Positions 52,189 through 61,579 of a stretch of DNA of 64,000 bases are shown piece by piece. Each line of letters starts with the position of its first letter. Within the stretch, counting starts at the first letter, position 1. Source of the stretch: Fulvivirga ulvae. GTDB lineage: Bacteria; Bacteroidota; Bacteroidia; Cytophagales; Cyclobacteriaceae. Under the pieces are notes generated by a model. The model made no database searches. It saw nothing but the letters and a program-made list of their open reading frames with translations, and was not told the DNA's origin. The stretch is taken from positions 948,501-1,012,500 of the forward strand of contig NZ_CP089981.1 in the NCBI RefSeq assembly GCF_021389975.1. The letters run 5' to 3'. The position numbers were made by a program, and so were the translations under genes.

Positions 52189-55100
52189 TTATCCCTGCCT
52201 GGATGCATATGCAGACGGGGGTACTTTATAGGCTGCTTTAAAATGTTTGGTAAAATACTTTCTGTTGTTAAACCCAACTTTATATGCAACTTCGGCTACT
52301 GTCAGCTGGCTTTCTCTCAAAAATTGCGCTGCACGCTGTAGTCTTATTTTACGAATGAACTCGATGGGTGTGGTACCCGTTAAGGATACGAGTTTTTTAT
52401 AAAGGTGTACCCGGCTAAGTCCTAGTTCGCGGCTGAACATCTCCACGGTAAAATCAGGATCTGAAATATTTTCTTCTACCACCATTATAGCATTTTGAAT
52501 AAGCTTATCATCCAAAGAGGTGATTTCCATTTCACTGGTCTCTACACTGATCTTCTTTTGATAAATCTCTTGTAGCACTTTGCGCTGCAGGATAAGGTTT
52601 TTGACTCTGGATAATAAAATTTCAAAATTAAACGGCTTGGTGATATAATCATCAGCACCTAGCGACAGTGTCTTAATTTGCTTATCTTCGGCAGAGTCAG
52701 CTGTAAGTAGTACTACAGGAATATGTGAGGTGCGTGTATCATTCTTAAGCTTTTCGCAAAGCTCAATACCATTAAGTTCCGGCATCATCAAATCGCTAAC
52801 AATCAAATCCGGAAGACAGGAAAGCGCCTTTTGCCAACCTTCCCGGCCATTTCTTGCTTCCATTACTTTAAAATGTACCCCCAGATTGTCCTTCAAATAA
52901 AACCGAAAATCCTCACTATCCTCCACAAGTAATATGAGAGGGGTCTCTTCATCATGTATATGCTCCGGCTCATGGCATTCAAGTGTGTTTTCTTTTTCGC
53001 TACCTTTAATTTCCTCCTTAATGGCTATATCCACCTTTTGCCCCACTTCTTCCATGGGTATGCTCACACTAAAACATGTTCCTCTGCCAGGCTCACTTTC
53101 TACTGTTATCGTGCCTCCGTGGATTTTAACGAATTCCCTGGTAATAGCCAATCCTATACCGCTCCCCTGATTAATCACACTTCCAGGTACATCATTTCTA
53201 AAAAATCGTTCAAAAACTCTCTGCTGCTGCTCCTTTGGAATACCAATGCCGGTATCACTTACCTTGATCTCGACCAGTTTTATTCCTTTTTCTTCATCAT
53301 AGCAGTTCACATCAACGCCAATACGGCCACTTTCAGGGGTAAACTTGAAGGCATTCGATAGCAGATTGAAAAGGATCTTTTCGAGCTTATCCATATCAAA
53401 TGCAACATGCAGCTCATCCACTTTTGTGTGAAAATGGAGTGTTACATTTTTATTTTCGGACAAGTCTGAAAAAGAATGCACGGACTCTTCTATAAACTTA
53501 ATGATATTTCCCTCTGAGGTATAAAGTCCTATTGAATCCACTTCGAGTTTACGGAAATCCAGCAACTGGTTGAGCAGGTTGAGCAGCCTGCGCGCATTCC
53601 GGTTTATCATCTGATATTGCATCTTCTGATACTGGCTATGAGCGTTGGCCATGAGCTTTTCCAAAGGCGCCAGTATGAGTGATAATGGGGTACGAAACTC
53701 ATGACTCAGGTTGGTAAAGAACCTGATCTTCAAAAGATCTAACTCATGCATCTGTTGTGCTTCTCTGCGTGCCTGTTCTATCCTGAATTTTACTCTTTCA
53801 CGTTGAAGTATCTCTCTCCTGACTATATACAATATTGCTAATCCCAGCATCACATAGAGTGCATATGCCCAGTTGGTTTTCCAAAAAGGAGGGAGAACAG
53901 ATATCTTAATACTGGCAACATTCTGATCATTCCAAACTCCATCATTATTAGAGCTAAGTACTTTAAAAGTATAACTTCCCGGATCAAGGTTTGTATAGGT
54001 AGCTCTCCTGGTTTCATCTGCCATACGCCACTGATGATCAAAGCCTTCTAACTTGTACTTATATTTGGTTTTACCTGGATGCAAAAAGCTTATGGCCGCA
54101 AATTCTATTGAAAACACATTTTCATCATGCTTTAAAGTGATCTCCCTGGTAAAGGAAATTGATTTATCAAGTATTGCTCTGCCTTGATTTAGCTCTCCTG
54201 CGCCAAGACTCCTATTGAACAGCTGGAAATCTGAAAAAACGATCTTTGGAGCATTCTCTTTAATTTTAAGTTCATTGGGATCGAAAATATTAAAACCGTT
54301 AGCTCCTCCAAATATCAACTCTCCTTTATGTGTTCTTAATGCGGCGTTCTCATTAAAGACTTTCCCCTGAAGTCCGTCACTCTCATCATAATTTACAAAC
54401 CTAACCTGCGAAAGATCATTTGGTCCGTCTATCACCAGATTGAAAATACCATTGGGCGTGCTAAACCACATGTTGTGATCATTTTCCTCCAGTATGGTTA
54501 ATATGGCGTTATGCGGAAGCCCGTTGTCAGCGGTAAACATTTCCAGAAGCGTACCCTTCTCATTGTAAACATACAGGCCTTGCTGAGTCCCAACCCACAT
54601 GCGGCCCAACCCATCTTTATATAAGCTGATTACCGTATGGGCCGGCAGCAAATATGGTACGTCGGGGTTTTCGCTATTTTGTTTAACTTTATTGGTGGAC
54701 AGGTCTATAATATCTATTCCGTCACCTCCACCAACCCAAAGGTTGCCTTCAGCATCTTCAGCTATAGCCTGAATATATGTGACATGCAGGGTAGTATCTG
54801 ACCCTGTTTCGCTAAATTTATAATGTGTAAACTCATTATCTCCTTTTTTGAGTTTGTCCAGCCCGCCGGTTAATGTACCTACCCACAAGTTGCCCCTCGA
54901 GTCTTCAAATAACTCCCAAATATTATTGTCGGCTATGCTCGCAGGGTTTTCAATATCTCTCTGATAGCGCCTGAAATGTTTTCCATCAAATTGGTTGAGA
55001 CCTCCCATATATGTACCTATCCATAGGGTATTGGATTTGTCGATCAACATACTTACGATTACATCACTACTAAGGCTCCTGGGGTCGGCAGGGTTGGCTT

Positions 55101-56322
55101 TATATTGTGTAAATACATTATCTGTCCGGTCAAAGTAAACCAGCCCGCCACCATTTGTTCCAATCCAAATATTGTCTTTAGCATCTGCTACGAAGCGATT
55201 AACATCATCATAAGGCAGGCTACCGGGCAGGCCGTGTTTGTAATGAGGAAATCTTCTGATCTTCCCATGGTAATAGTTTACACCCTTTTTGTAGGTCCCA
55301 ACCCAGATAATATCCTGATCGTCTTTGTACAAACAGTATATACTATTGTGCGAAAGGCTGTTTTCTATTTCCGGATTGTGCAGCAAATAGCTGATTGTTT
55401 GGGTCTCCTTATCCAAGATATTGATCCCGCCATGATCCGTACCGATCCATATTTTACCATCTGCACCCTCAACAATCCCTGTTACAAGGTTGGTATTGAG
55501 CTTTATTGGGTCGGAATCCCTGGTATAGTTGATTATTTGCCTGGCATTTGATTTGAAGCGGAATGCACCATGATCCTCAAATGGCAAATAAATCCAAAGG
55601 TCGTTGTCTCTGTCTATGATCATTTCAAAGTTTCGCAACTGACCTTCAAACCGATCGGCAAGATAGTGGTACTGCTCAGTAACTTTCAATGATTTTCCAT
55701 CCACTTTCTGAAGTAACCCGCTATTATGAATAACCCATATGTCTCCCTTGCTGTCTTGGCGAACAGAGGACACAGTGTTGGACCCTATTGAGTATTTCAG
55801 GCCTTGCCCAAAGTGTATTGATGTATTGTCCTGGTTATTATAGCGAATCACACCCTGATCCAAAGTGATGAACCAGTAGACGTCTTCGGCTGTTTTAACA
55901 ATATTGGTTATCACTGCATCCGGCAGCCCGTATTTCCTGGTATAGTTGGAAATATTCTGATGAAATATCTCCAGTTTAGGATCGTACACGTTAACGCCCT
56001 GCGGTGTGTTGATCCAAATATTTCCTTCAGGATCTTCGAAGAGGTCTGTTATTATTGTTGAATTAACTGTAGCGGTATCCCGGGGATTGTAGGTGAAATT
56101 CTTAATAGTATAACCATTAAAAAGGTTAAGCCCGGAGGAAGTTCCTATCCAAATATACCCCCGGCTGTCTTTGAGAATGCAGTCAACCTGTCCATGAGAC
56201 AAGCCATCCTTTACATCCAGGTATTCGAATTTAAAAGGTATCGGCATTTGCGGTTGCGAAACTAATTGACCCGCCAGCAAACTAAGTTTTACAACTATTA
56301 AAATGAGAATCCCTGCCTTCAT
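52189..56322 (-). CDS. Hybrid two-component system regulator 2 (HTCS)
   Basis: A 1377-residue sensor-regulator of the same architecture as the one at 24602. Signal peptide (~1-23), two seven-bladed propellers of LWIGT/IWIGT repeats (~30-700), Y_Y_Y domain (~740-810), transmembrane helix (~815-838), HisKA with phospho-His in TNLSHEFRTPLS (~868), ATPase domain (NLLSNAFKFTP; DTGIGIPKEQ; GSGIGLAI), receiver (LLLVEDSED, phospho-Asp in VSDLMMPE, GADDYITKPFN; ~1130-1245) and AraC domain (~1280-1375). It lies immediately upstream of the SusCD operon on the same strand and is the likely direct activator of it. All phosphotransfer residues are present. Confidence 0.93.
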   Translation of the reverse strand: MKAGILILIVVKLSLLAGQLVSQPQMPIPFKFEYLDVKDGLSHGQVDCILKDSRGYIWIGTSSGLNLFNGYTIKNFTYNPRDTATVNSTIITDLFEDPEGNIWINTPQGVNVYDPKLEIFHQNISNYTRKYGLPDAVITNIVKTAEDVYWFITLDQGVIRYNNQDNTSIHFGQGLKYSIGSNTVSSVRQDSKGDIWVIHNSGLLQKVDGKSLKVTEQYHYLADRFEGQLRNFEMIIDRDNDLWIYLPFEDHGAFRFKSNARQIINYTRDSDPIKLNTNLVTGIVEGADGKIWIGTDHGGINILDKETQTISYLLHNPEIENSLSHNSIYCLYKDDQDIIWVGTYKKGVNYYHGKIRRFPHYKHGLPGSLPYDDVNRFVADAKDNIWIGTNGGGLVYFDRTDNVFTQYKANPADPRSLSSDVIVSMLIDKSNTLWIGTYMGGLNQFDGKHFRRYQRDIENPASIADNNIWELFEDSRGNLWVGTLTGGLDKLKKGDNEFTHYKFSETGSDTTLHVTYIQAIAEDAEGNLWVGGGDGIDIIDLSTNKVKQNSENPDVPYLLPAHTVISLYKDGLGRMWVGTQQGLYVYNEKGTLLEMFTADNGLPHNAILTILEENDHNMWFSTPNGIFNLVIDGPNDLSQVRFVNYDESDGLQGKVFNENAALRTHKGELIFGGANGFNIFDPNELKIKENAPKIVFSDFQLFNRSLGAGELNQGRAILDKSISFTREITLKHDENVFSIEFAAISFLHPGKTKYKYKLEGFDHQWRMADETRRATYTNLDPGSYTFKVLSSNNDGVWNDQNVASIKISVLPPFWKTNWAYALYVMLGLAILYIVRREILQRERVKFRIEQARREAQQMHELDLLKIRFFTNLSHEFRTPLSLILAPLEKLMANAHSQYQKMQYQMINRNARRLLNLLNQLLDFRKLEVDSIGLYTSEGNIIKFIEESVHSFSDLSENKNVTLHFHTKVDELHVAFDMDKLEKILFNLLSNAFKFTPESGRIGVDVNCYDEEKGIKLVEIKVSDTGIGIPKEQQQRVFERFFRNDVPGSVINQGSGIGLAITREFVKIHGGTITVESEPGRGTCFSVSIPMEEVGQKVDIAIKEEIKGSEKENTLECHEPEHIHDEETPLILLVEDSEDFRFYLKDNLGVHFKVMEARNGREGWQKALSCLPDLIVSDLMMPELNGIELCEKLKNDTRTSHIPVVLLTADSAEDKQIKTLSLGADDYITKPFNFEILLSRVKNLILQRKVLQEIYQKKISVETSEMEITSLDDKLIQNAIMVVEENISDPDFTVEMFSRELGLSRVHLYKKLVSLTGTTPIEFIRKIRLQRAAQFLRESQLTVAEVAYKVGFNNRKYFTKHFKAAYKVPPSAYASRQG

Positions 56323-56714
56323 CTGTCTATTAAGATTATTAGAAATATTAGTATCCTAATGCAAATAAAAAAAGCTCGTCAAGTTCAAACCTAAATTACA
56401 ATTGTATACCCTTTGATACTTAAGAACATAACAATCTTTAGGATGAAAAAAACTCCTTAGCCTCTTTTAGGTGTGGCTATGGCCTCGGATTTATGGGGCA
56501 GGTCCTTGTTTATCCGGGCTACCGAAAAGGTATGCCGGCAAGGTTTTGGCCATTACCACCCTAAAGCCAGAAAAAGATACCGCAAGCACCCTCTCCTAAC
56601 CCGGTAATTCACATACATGCACTGGCCATTACAAGGTAACCCTTCGCTTCATCGTAAAAACCACGCCTGTACAGTACGAAATTTTATATCAAAACGCTGC
56701 CACTCACTGGTTTC
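56323..56714. other. 392-base gap, no supported gene
   Basis: The first ~130 bases are AT-rich and hold the sensor 2 promoter region. Bases ~56461-56700 are GC-richer than other gaps here and include a 42-codon plus-strand open frame (from ATG 56475) and the 10-mer TGGCCATTAC twice (56547, 56623). No family is recognised; possibly a relic or an untranslated RNA. Confidence 0.35.
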
Positions 56715-58070
56715 TTAATTGCCGGTAAGTTCAGCCACATTTTCTTCAACAAGCGCATTGTAAACCAGGTTTTCAAACTCTTTAAACATCTCGTTTGAGC
56801 CAAAAAGCACCTGACTTAACATTATTGCGACCAGATCATTTTCAGGATCTATCCAAAAAGTAGTGCTAAACGCCCCTCCCCAATAATAAGTACCGGTGGG
56901 CTTCACGGGATGCATTTCAGATACTTCAAAACCATATCCAAAACCAGAATCTGCCCAAGGGAAAGAAACTGTATCCAGTTGGTTTGTATGCATCATTTTA
57001 GCGGTCTCTGGTTTCAGTAGTTGTACACCCTGTAATGTCCCGTCTTCCAGCAACATTTCGCAGAAAATAAAATAGTCTCTGGCTGTCCCGCTCAGGCCAC
57101 TTCCTCCCGAATAATAAGAAGATCCCTTTACAGGGAAGTTTCCATCGTACAACTTACCCATTTCATAAGTATATGTTATTCGTCCACTGTCATTTAGCAT
57201 ATACGTATCTACCAATCGCGGTGCCTGTGTCTCGTCCAGGAAGAAATCAGTATCTTTCATCCCCAGAGGTCCGGTAATGTTTTTTTCAAAATAATCAGCA
57301 AGGCTCATACCGCTGGCAACTTCAACCACACGGCCCAACACATCAGTACTGAGACCATAGGTAAATTTCTCGCCCGGATCATGGACCAATGGAAGTTTTC
57401 CCAATGCGGCCATTTTATCCTCAAGCTTAATATCCAGATGTGTTGCAAGGTCCGGTATATCATATTTCGCCATAATGGTGCCATTCACCTCAGGGGTAAT
57501 GAACCCATACGGAATCCCGGCAGTGTGAGTTAAAAGATGGTATATGGTTGGCTCTCTCCGTGCAGGGCGGCTCTCCCAGGTTGTGTCCTCTTTATGGAAA
57601 TCGGTAAGCACTGCACTATTGGCAAATTCCGGGATGTACTTGGATACAGGGTCATTGAGGTTTAGCTTACCCTGTTCATATAATTGCATGGCGGCCACAG
57701 AAGTCAGAGGCTTTGTCATAGAGGCCATTCGGAAGATATGATCCTTTCGGTAGGGCTCCGAACGCATAGAATCACTCCAACCAATCTCGGTTTCGTAAAC
57801 AATTTTTCCACCTTTGGCAATAAGTACAACTGCTCCGGGAAACCCCTGTTTTTCCACATACTGCATAACCAGTTCATCAATCTTTTTTAAGCTGTCAGTA
57901 GTTAGCCCCACTTCTTCGGGCTTGGCAAAGGATAAAATTGGGGTGTGCTTTTCCGCATCATTTTTATCTGACTGTGCCTCTTTTGAAGAATGCTGAGAGC
58001 ATCCAAAAAAAACTAAACTGGCAAATGCAACGTAGGATAGAAATCTTAAACTTAGTTGAGGTTGATTCAT
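56715..58070 (-). CDS. Serine hydrolase, beta-lactamase/esterase class C fold, lipoprotein
   Basis: From the ATG at 58070 the product is 451 residues. Lipobox FASLVFFGCSQ (Cys ~24). The catalytic SxxK is clear in FRMASMTKPLTSVAAMQLYEQGKL, with the Tyr motif in EKFTYGLSTDVLG and a WGGAFSTTFWIDPE segment in the place of the third (HxG) motif. This fold covers class C beta-lactamases, D-peptidases and EstB-like esterases; sequence cannot choose, though similar Bacteroidota proteins are usually annotated as esterases. The frame extends upstream by eight codons (MRRRNKYL), but the ATG at 58070 gives the better signal peptide. Monocistronic. Confidence 0.85.
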   Translation of the reverse strand: MNQPQLSLRFLSYVAFASLVFFGCSQHSSKEAQSDKNDAEKHTPILSFAKPEEVGLTTDSLKKIDELVMQYVEKQGFPGAVVLIAKGGKIVYETEIGWSDSMRSEPYRKDHIFRMASMTKPLTSVAAMQLYEQGKLNLNDPVSKYIPEFANSAVLTDFHKEDTTWESRPARREPTIYHLLTHTAGIPYGFITPEVNGTIMAKYDIPDLATHLDIKLEDKMAALGKLPLVHDPGEKFTYGLSTDVLGRVVEVASGMSLADYFEKNITGPLGMKDTDFFLDETQAPRLVDTYMLNDSGRITYTYEMGKLYDGNFPVKGSSYYSGGSGLSGTARDYFIFCEMLLEDGTLQGVQLLKPETAKMMHTNQLDTVSFPWADSGFGYGFEVSEMHPVKPTGTYYWGGAFSTTFWIDPENDLVAIMLSQVLFGSNEMFKEFENLVYNALVEENVAELTGN

Positions 58071-58193
58071 TAAATACTTATTACGTCGGCGCAATTTATT
58101 AAAATATAGTTAATATCCAATTGGTAAGGTGCTGGCTCACCACTGTTTACCCGGCACATACCGGACACTGGTCATCTGCAGCTATACACCGGA

Positions 58194-59525
58194 TCACCTG
58201 CTTTTCTTCCCTTTCCTGCCTGCTCTTTCAACCCCTGTTAGTTCTTCCTGTTCGATGATAGCCGTTAATATTGCAGTTTGACCGTTATCCATTCTGGTCC
58301 ACATGGGTACTATTCTGCCATCGTGAGCTGCTATGTTAGAGTAGTCGCCAAAGAAATATTCTGCATCTGGTGTGAAAGGAGTTTCGCTGATCTTCTTATT
58401 GACAAAGGAATTACCGCCGTCCGTAGAGTAAGCCAGGTAAACATCAGTCCGGAGGTCATCATAATTTCTTCGGTCATAGTATATGATGTAAATGAATCCG
58501 CTGGTCTCATCCATAGTCATCCAGGACAGGAACTGGTGCTTGCCCGGTGCGTCATCATTCACACGAACAGGTGCTGACCAGGTGTCGCCATGATTAGCGG
58601 ATTTCATGAACCAGATATCCGTATCATCTTCCCCATTACGCTGATCAGACCAATTGAGGTATAAAGAACCTCTGTACTGGCTATTGCTGTTATCGCATAT
58701 AAGTACCGGCATACCATTTGTTCTGTTAAGTCCCGGAATGCTCAATGTCCATCCGCCGGGCTGATCTACTATCATAATATCATTCCTTAGCCAGGTCTTA
58801 CCTTTATCGAGTGACCTGTCGAGGTATATTTTTTCTCCATACGACCATGCCACGTAAAGTTGCCCTAAAGGTCCTACAGCCGGTACTGCTCCTTCTACAG
58901 TATTGTCATCATCAATGCAATCACCCGAAAGCTGGTTTATGCGTACCGGGTCAGACCACTTCTTACCACCGTTGCTTTCTGAAAACAGGATGTTGCTATA
59001 GCATGTGGAATCTGCTGATCCATAATCATCAAACTGTGTCCAGCTTACATAAATGCTTCCGGAATTGGGATCGGCCACTGCCCACTCCTTATCCTGATCT
59101 TTGGGGTGGTTAAAACCAATAGAAGCTCCATCAGACCAGTTTTCTCCCTGATCTGATGATTTCTGGCATACGATCCTGTCCAGTATTTCTTCACTCTGCC
59201 AGTTTTCCCCGGTTGGGTCCGACAAATGGAAATAGTAAAAATCCCCTTTTCTGTCAGATATTACCACAGGGTCACCCCACACCCCCATAGTTGAGGTTAG
59301 CCTGTTTTTGGTCCAGGTCTTCCCGCCATCTTTAGTCACGTACACTTTATCCAAAATAGCCGATCCTACTATATTATTACGGTCTTTATACGAGATAGCC
59401 ACGCTAGGCTCAGCCGGGGCTCGGGTTACAGAGTCCTGCCTGTCAAGAACTATATTCTTAAATTGGCCGTAGGCGACGGGGTGTATGAAAATTGTGATCA
59501 GAAATAAGCATAAAATGTATCGCAT
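58194..59525 (-). CDS. Secreted Asp-box (BNR) beta-propeller protein, sialidase-like
   Basis: From the ATG at 59525 the product is 443 residues with a signal peptide ending at AYGQ (~20). At least six Asp-box motifs of the S-x-D-x-G-x-x-W type occur (TKDGGKTW, SSDQGENW, ESNGGKKW, SLDKGKTW, SANHGDTW, STDGGNSF), indicating a six-bladed propeller of the sialidase superfamily. I cannot locate the full arginine triad or FRIP-type motif of true sialidases, so enzyme activity is unproven. A complete TTG/TAnnTTTG promoter precedes it. The tail is basic (RAGRKGKKSR). Confidence 0.8.
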   Translation of the reverse strand: MRYILCLFLITIFIHPVAYGQFKNIVLDRQDSVTRAPAEPSVAISYKDRNNIVGSAILDKVYVTKDGGKTWTKNRLTSTMGVWGDPVVISDRKGDFYYFHLSDPTGENWQSEEILDRIVCQKSSDQGENWSDGASIGFNHPKDQDKEWAVADPNSGSIYVSWTQFDDYGSADSTCYSNILFSESNGGKKWSDPVRINQLSGDCIDDDNTVEGAVPAVGPLGQLYVAWSYGEKIYLDRSLDKGKTWLRNDIMIVDQPGGWTLSIPGLNRTNGMPVLICDNSNSQYRGSLYLNWSDQRNGEDDTDIWFMKSANHGDTWSAPVRVNDDAPGKHQFLSWMTMDETSGFIYIIYYDRRNYDDLRTDVYLAYSTDGGNSFVNKKISETPFTPDAEYFFGDYSNIAAHDGRIVPMWTRMDNGQTAILTAIIEQEELTGVERAGRKGKKSR

Positions 59526-59544
59526 AGTTGATAAATTAGTTAAA

Positions 59545-59574
59545 CAAATATACAATTGCCTTTAAACTGTGCAA
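59545..59574 (-). promoter_or_regulatory. Promoter of the Asp-box protein gene
   Basis: On the minus strand TTG (59574-59572), 19 bases, TATATTTG (59552-59545): a full match to the Bacteroidota consensus, 19 bases before the ATG at 59525. Confidence 0.65.
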
Positions 59575-59629
59575 CAGGATGGCTTGTTGTTAAATTAATT
59601 ATTAATTCCGGGAAGATATAACTAATTGT

Positions 59630-60532
59630 ATGGGACACGACCACGGACACCATCATGGCCACCACCATCATCACCATGGGGTTAAAAACCTTCGGGTAGC
59701 TTTTTTCCTTAATCTGGGTTTTACAGTCATTGAGATTATTGGTGGCCTGCTTACCAACAGTGTGGCGATACTCTCCGATGCGCTGCATGACCTTGGTGAC
59801 AGCCTCAGCCTGGGACTTTCATGGTATTTTCAAAAAATTTCGGGAAGAGGTCGCGACAAAACGTTTTCCTATGGTTATAGCAGGTTCTCCCTGTTGGGTG
59901 CTGTCATTAACTCTGTGGTATTGCTCACCGGATCGGGCATAATCATCTATGAGGCCATACCTCGCCTTTTTAACCCGGAGCAACCTGATGCTGAAGGCAT
60001 GATGTACCTCGCTATACTTGGTATTGTGGTCAATGGAATTGCTGTACTCCGATTACGAAAGGGCTCGTCGCTAAATGAAGAGGTTGTATCCCTTCATTTG
60101 CTGGAAGATGTTCTGGGCTGGGTGGCAGTGCTGATAGGTTCGGTGGCAATGAGGTTTTATGACATACCCATTCTTGATCCTATTTTATCCTTGTTGATCG
60201 CCTCCTATATCCTTTACAATGTATTTGGAAATATTAAAAAGAGCTTCAGGATCATACTCCAGGGAACCCCAAAAGGTGTGGAAATTGATAAAATCATAGC
60301 TGAGATCAATAAAAATCCTGAGATTAAAAGTGTACATGACTGCCACTTATGGTCTATGGATGGCGAATATTATATTTTCAGTGCACACCTTGTAGTTGCC
60401 CGGGAAAAAGGAATGGCAGAACTGGCCGAGATAAAAGACCGGGTCAGGACCTTGTTAAAATCATTCTCTATAGAACATGCCACCATCGAGTTTGAAACTG
60501 AGAGCGAATCGTGCGAACTTGAGCATTGTTAG
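59630..60532 (+). CDS. Cation diffusion facilitator (Zn/Co/Cd exporter)
   Basis: A 300-residue CDF protein of the CzcD/ZitB type, exporting divalent metals by proton antiport across the inner membrane. A His-rich head (MGHDHGHHHGHHHHHHG) can bind metal; six helices follow, with the transport-site ALHDLGDSLSLGLSW (H-x-x-x-D) in helix 2 and the partner HLLEDVLGWVAVLIGS in helix 5, and a C-terminal cytosolic domain (~205-290, VHDCHLWSMDGEYYIFSAHLVV). Helix 2 carries His plus Asp, the zinc-type site. Convergent with glsA, two bases apart. Confidence 0.92.
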   Translation: MGHDHGHHHGHHHHHHGVKNLRVAFFLNLGFTVIEIIGGLLTNSVAILSDALHDLGDSLSLGLSWYFQKISGRGRDKTFSYGYSRFSLLGAVINSVVLLTGSGIIIYEAIPRLFNPEQPDAEGMMYLAILGIVVNGIAVLRLRKGSSLNEEVVSLHLLEDVLGWVAVLIGSVAMRFYDIPILDPILSLLIASYILYNVFGNIKKSFRIILQGTPKGVEIDKIIAEINKNPEIKSVHDCHLWSMDGEYYIFSAHLVVAREKGMAELAEIKDRVRTLLKSFSIEHATIEFETESESCELEHC

Positions 60533-60534
60533 TC

Positions 60535-61449
60535 TTAAAATATAGAGGTTCCTGTTTTGGTAGTGAAAAGCTCCAGGGCTTTCATGCCCGCCAATGAATT
60601 GCCCTTTTTGTTCAGTCCCGGGCTCCAGGTTACAATGCTGTACTCATCTGGTAGTATGGCAGCTATACCTCCTCCTACTCCACTTTTACCTGGCAAACCT
60701 ACACGGAAAGCAAATTCTCCGGCTTCGTCATAAAACCCACAAGTCTGCATAATAGCTGTTATTCTCTTAAACTGGCTTTCAGTAATGTACTTTTTGGTAT
60801 CTATCACACCACGGCCATGATTGGCAAATACACGAAATGCCCTGGCCAGCTCACTACAGGTCATCTCAATGGAGCAAAATTCAAAATACAGGTCGAGTAC
60901 CTCCTCCACATCATTTTCAATATTCCCAAATGATTTCATCAGGTTGACCATGGCCGCATTTTTAAAGCCGTGCTGCTTTTCGGAACCAGCCACTTTCATA
61001 TTGCAATAAATTCCTGAATTCCCTACCAGGTCACGTACATATTCCAAAAACTCAGTACGAGGATCCTCAAAAGAGGATATCATCATATCCGTGATTACCA
61101 GCGCACCGGAATTGATAAATGGATTGCGCGGTATACCACATTCATGCTCAAGCTGCACGAGAGAATTAAAAGGATCGCCTGAGGGTTCCACATCCACTCG
61201 TTCGTATACTTTCTCTCCTAAATGAGAAATAGTAAGCGCCAACATAAAAACTTTTGAAATACTTTGTATAGAAAACTTTTCATGAACATCGCCCACTGCA
61301 TATGCATTATCCTCAAGTGTAAGCAGGTAGATCCCGAATTTACCAGCGTCCACATTGGCCAGTTCCGGAATATAGTCTGCCACCTTCCCCTTATCGAGCA
61401 AGGGCAGTACCTCCTGGTGTATCTCTTCCAGTATCTTTTGATAGTCCAT
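60535..61449 (-). CDS. glsA: Glutaminase
   Basis: A 304-residue glutaminase of the serine-dependent beta-lactamase-like fold, converting glutamine to glutamate and ammonia. IQSISKVFMLAL holds the Ser-x-x-Lys pair, with EPSGDPFNSL, NPFINSGALV (conserved Asn/Ser) and VGLPGKSGVGGGI near the C-terminus, all diagnostic. Length equals E. coli YbaS/YneH-type enzymes. A strong promoter (TTG, 19 bases, TACTTTTG) precedes it with a leader of about 30 bases. No partner gene; monocistronic and convergent with the CDF exporter. Confidence 0.95.
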   Translation of the reverse strand: MDYQKILEEIHQEVLPLLDKGKVADYIPELANVDAGKFGIYLLTLEDNAYAVGDVHEKFSIQSISKVFMLALTISHLGEKVYERVDVEPSGDPFNSLVQLEHECGIPRNPFINSGALVITDMMISSFEDPRTEFLEYVRDLVGNSGIYCNMKVAGSEKQHGFKNAAMVNLMKSFGNIENDVEEVLDLYFEFCSIEMTCSELARAFRVFANHGRGVIDTKKYITESQFKRITAIMQTCGFYDEAGEFAFRVGLPGKSGVGGGIAAILPDEYSIVTWSPGLNKKGNSLAGMKALELFTTKTGTSIF

Positions 61450-61484
61450 ATAATGTGAGTTTTTCAGCCGCCGACAGGCCGCTT

Positions 61485-61514
61485 CAAAAGTAGGAAAATA
61501 TAAGAAGCGAACAA
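61485..61514 (-). promoter_or_regulatory. glsA promoter (-33/-7)
   Basis: Minus strand TTG (61514-61512), 19 bases, TACTTTTG (61492-61485), 35 bases before the glsA ATG. Confidence 0.65.
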
Positions 61515-61516
61515 CT

Positions 61517-61548
61517 AAAAAGCCCCTTCCTTGTACGAAAGAAGGGGC
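61517..61548 (-). terminator. Intrinsic terminator after CocE-like gene
   Basis: On the minus strand GCCCCTTC (61548-61541) pairs with GAAGGGGC (61529-61522), 11-base loop, followed by TTTTT; it ends just before the glsA promoter. Confidence 0.8.
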
Positions 61549-61579
61549 CAGGGCATATGACTAAATAAAAAGTATGCTG

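Noticed and set aside
59632..59680. CAT/CAC repeat at the start of the CDF gene as a microsatellite
   Set aside because: It encodes the expected His-rich metal-binding head of this family.
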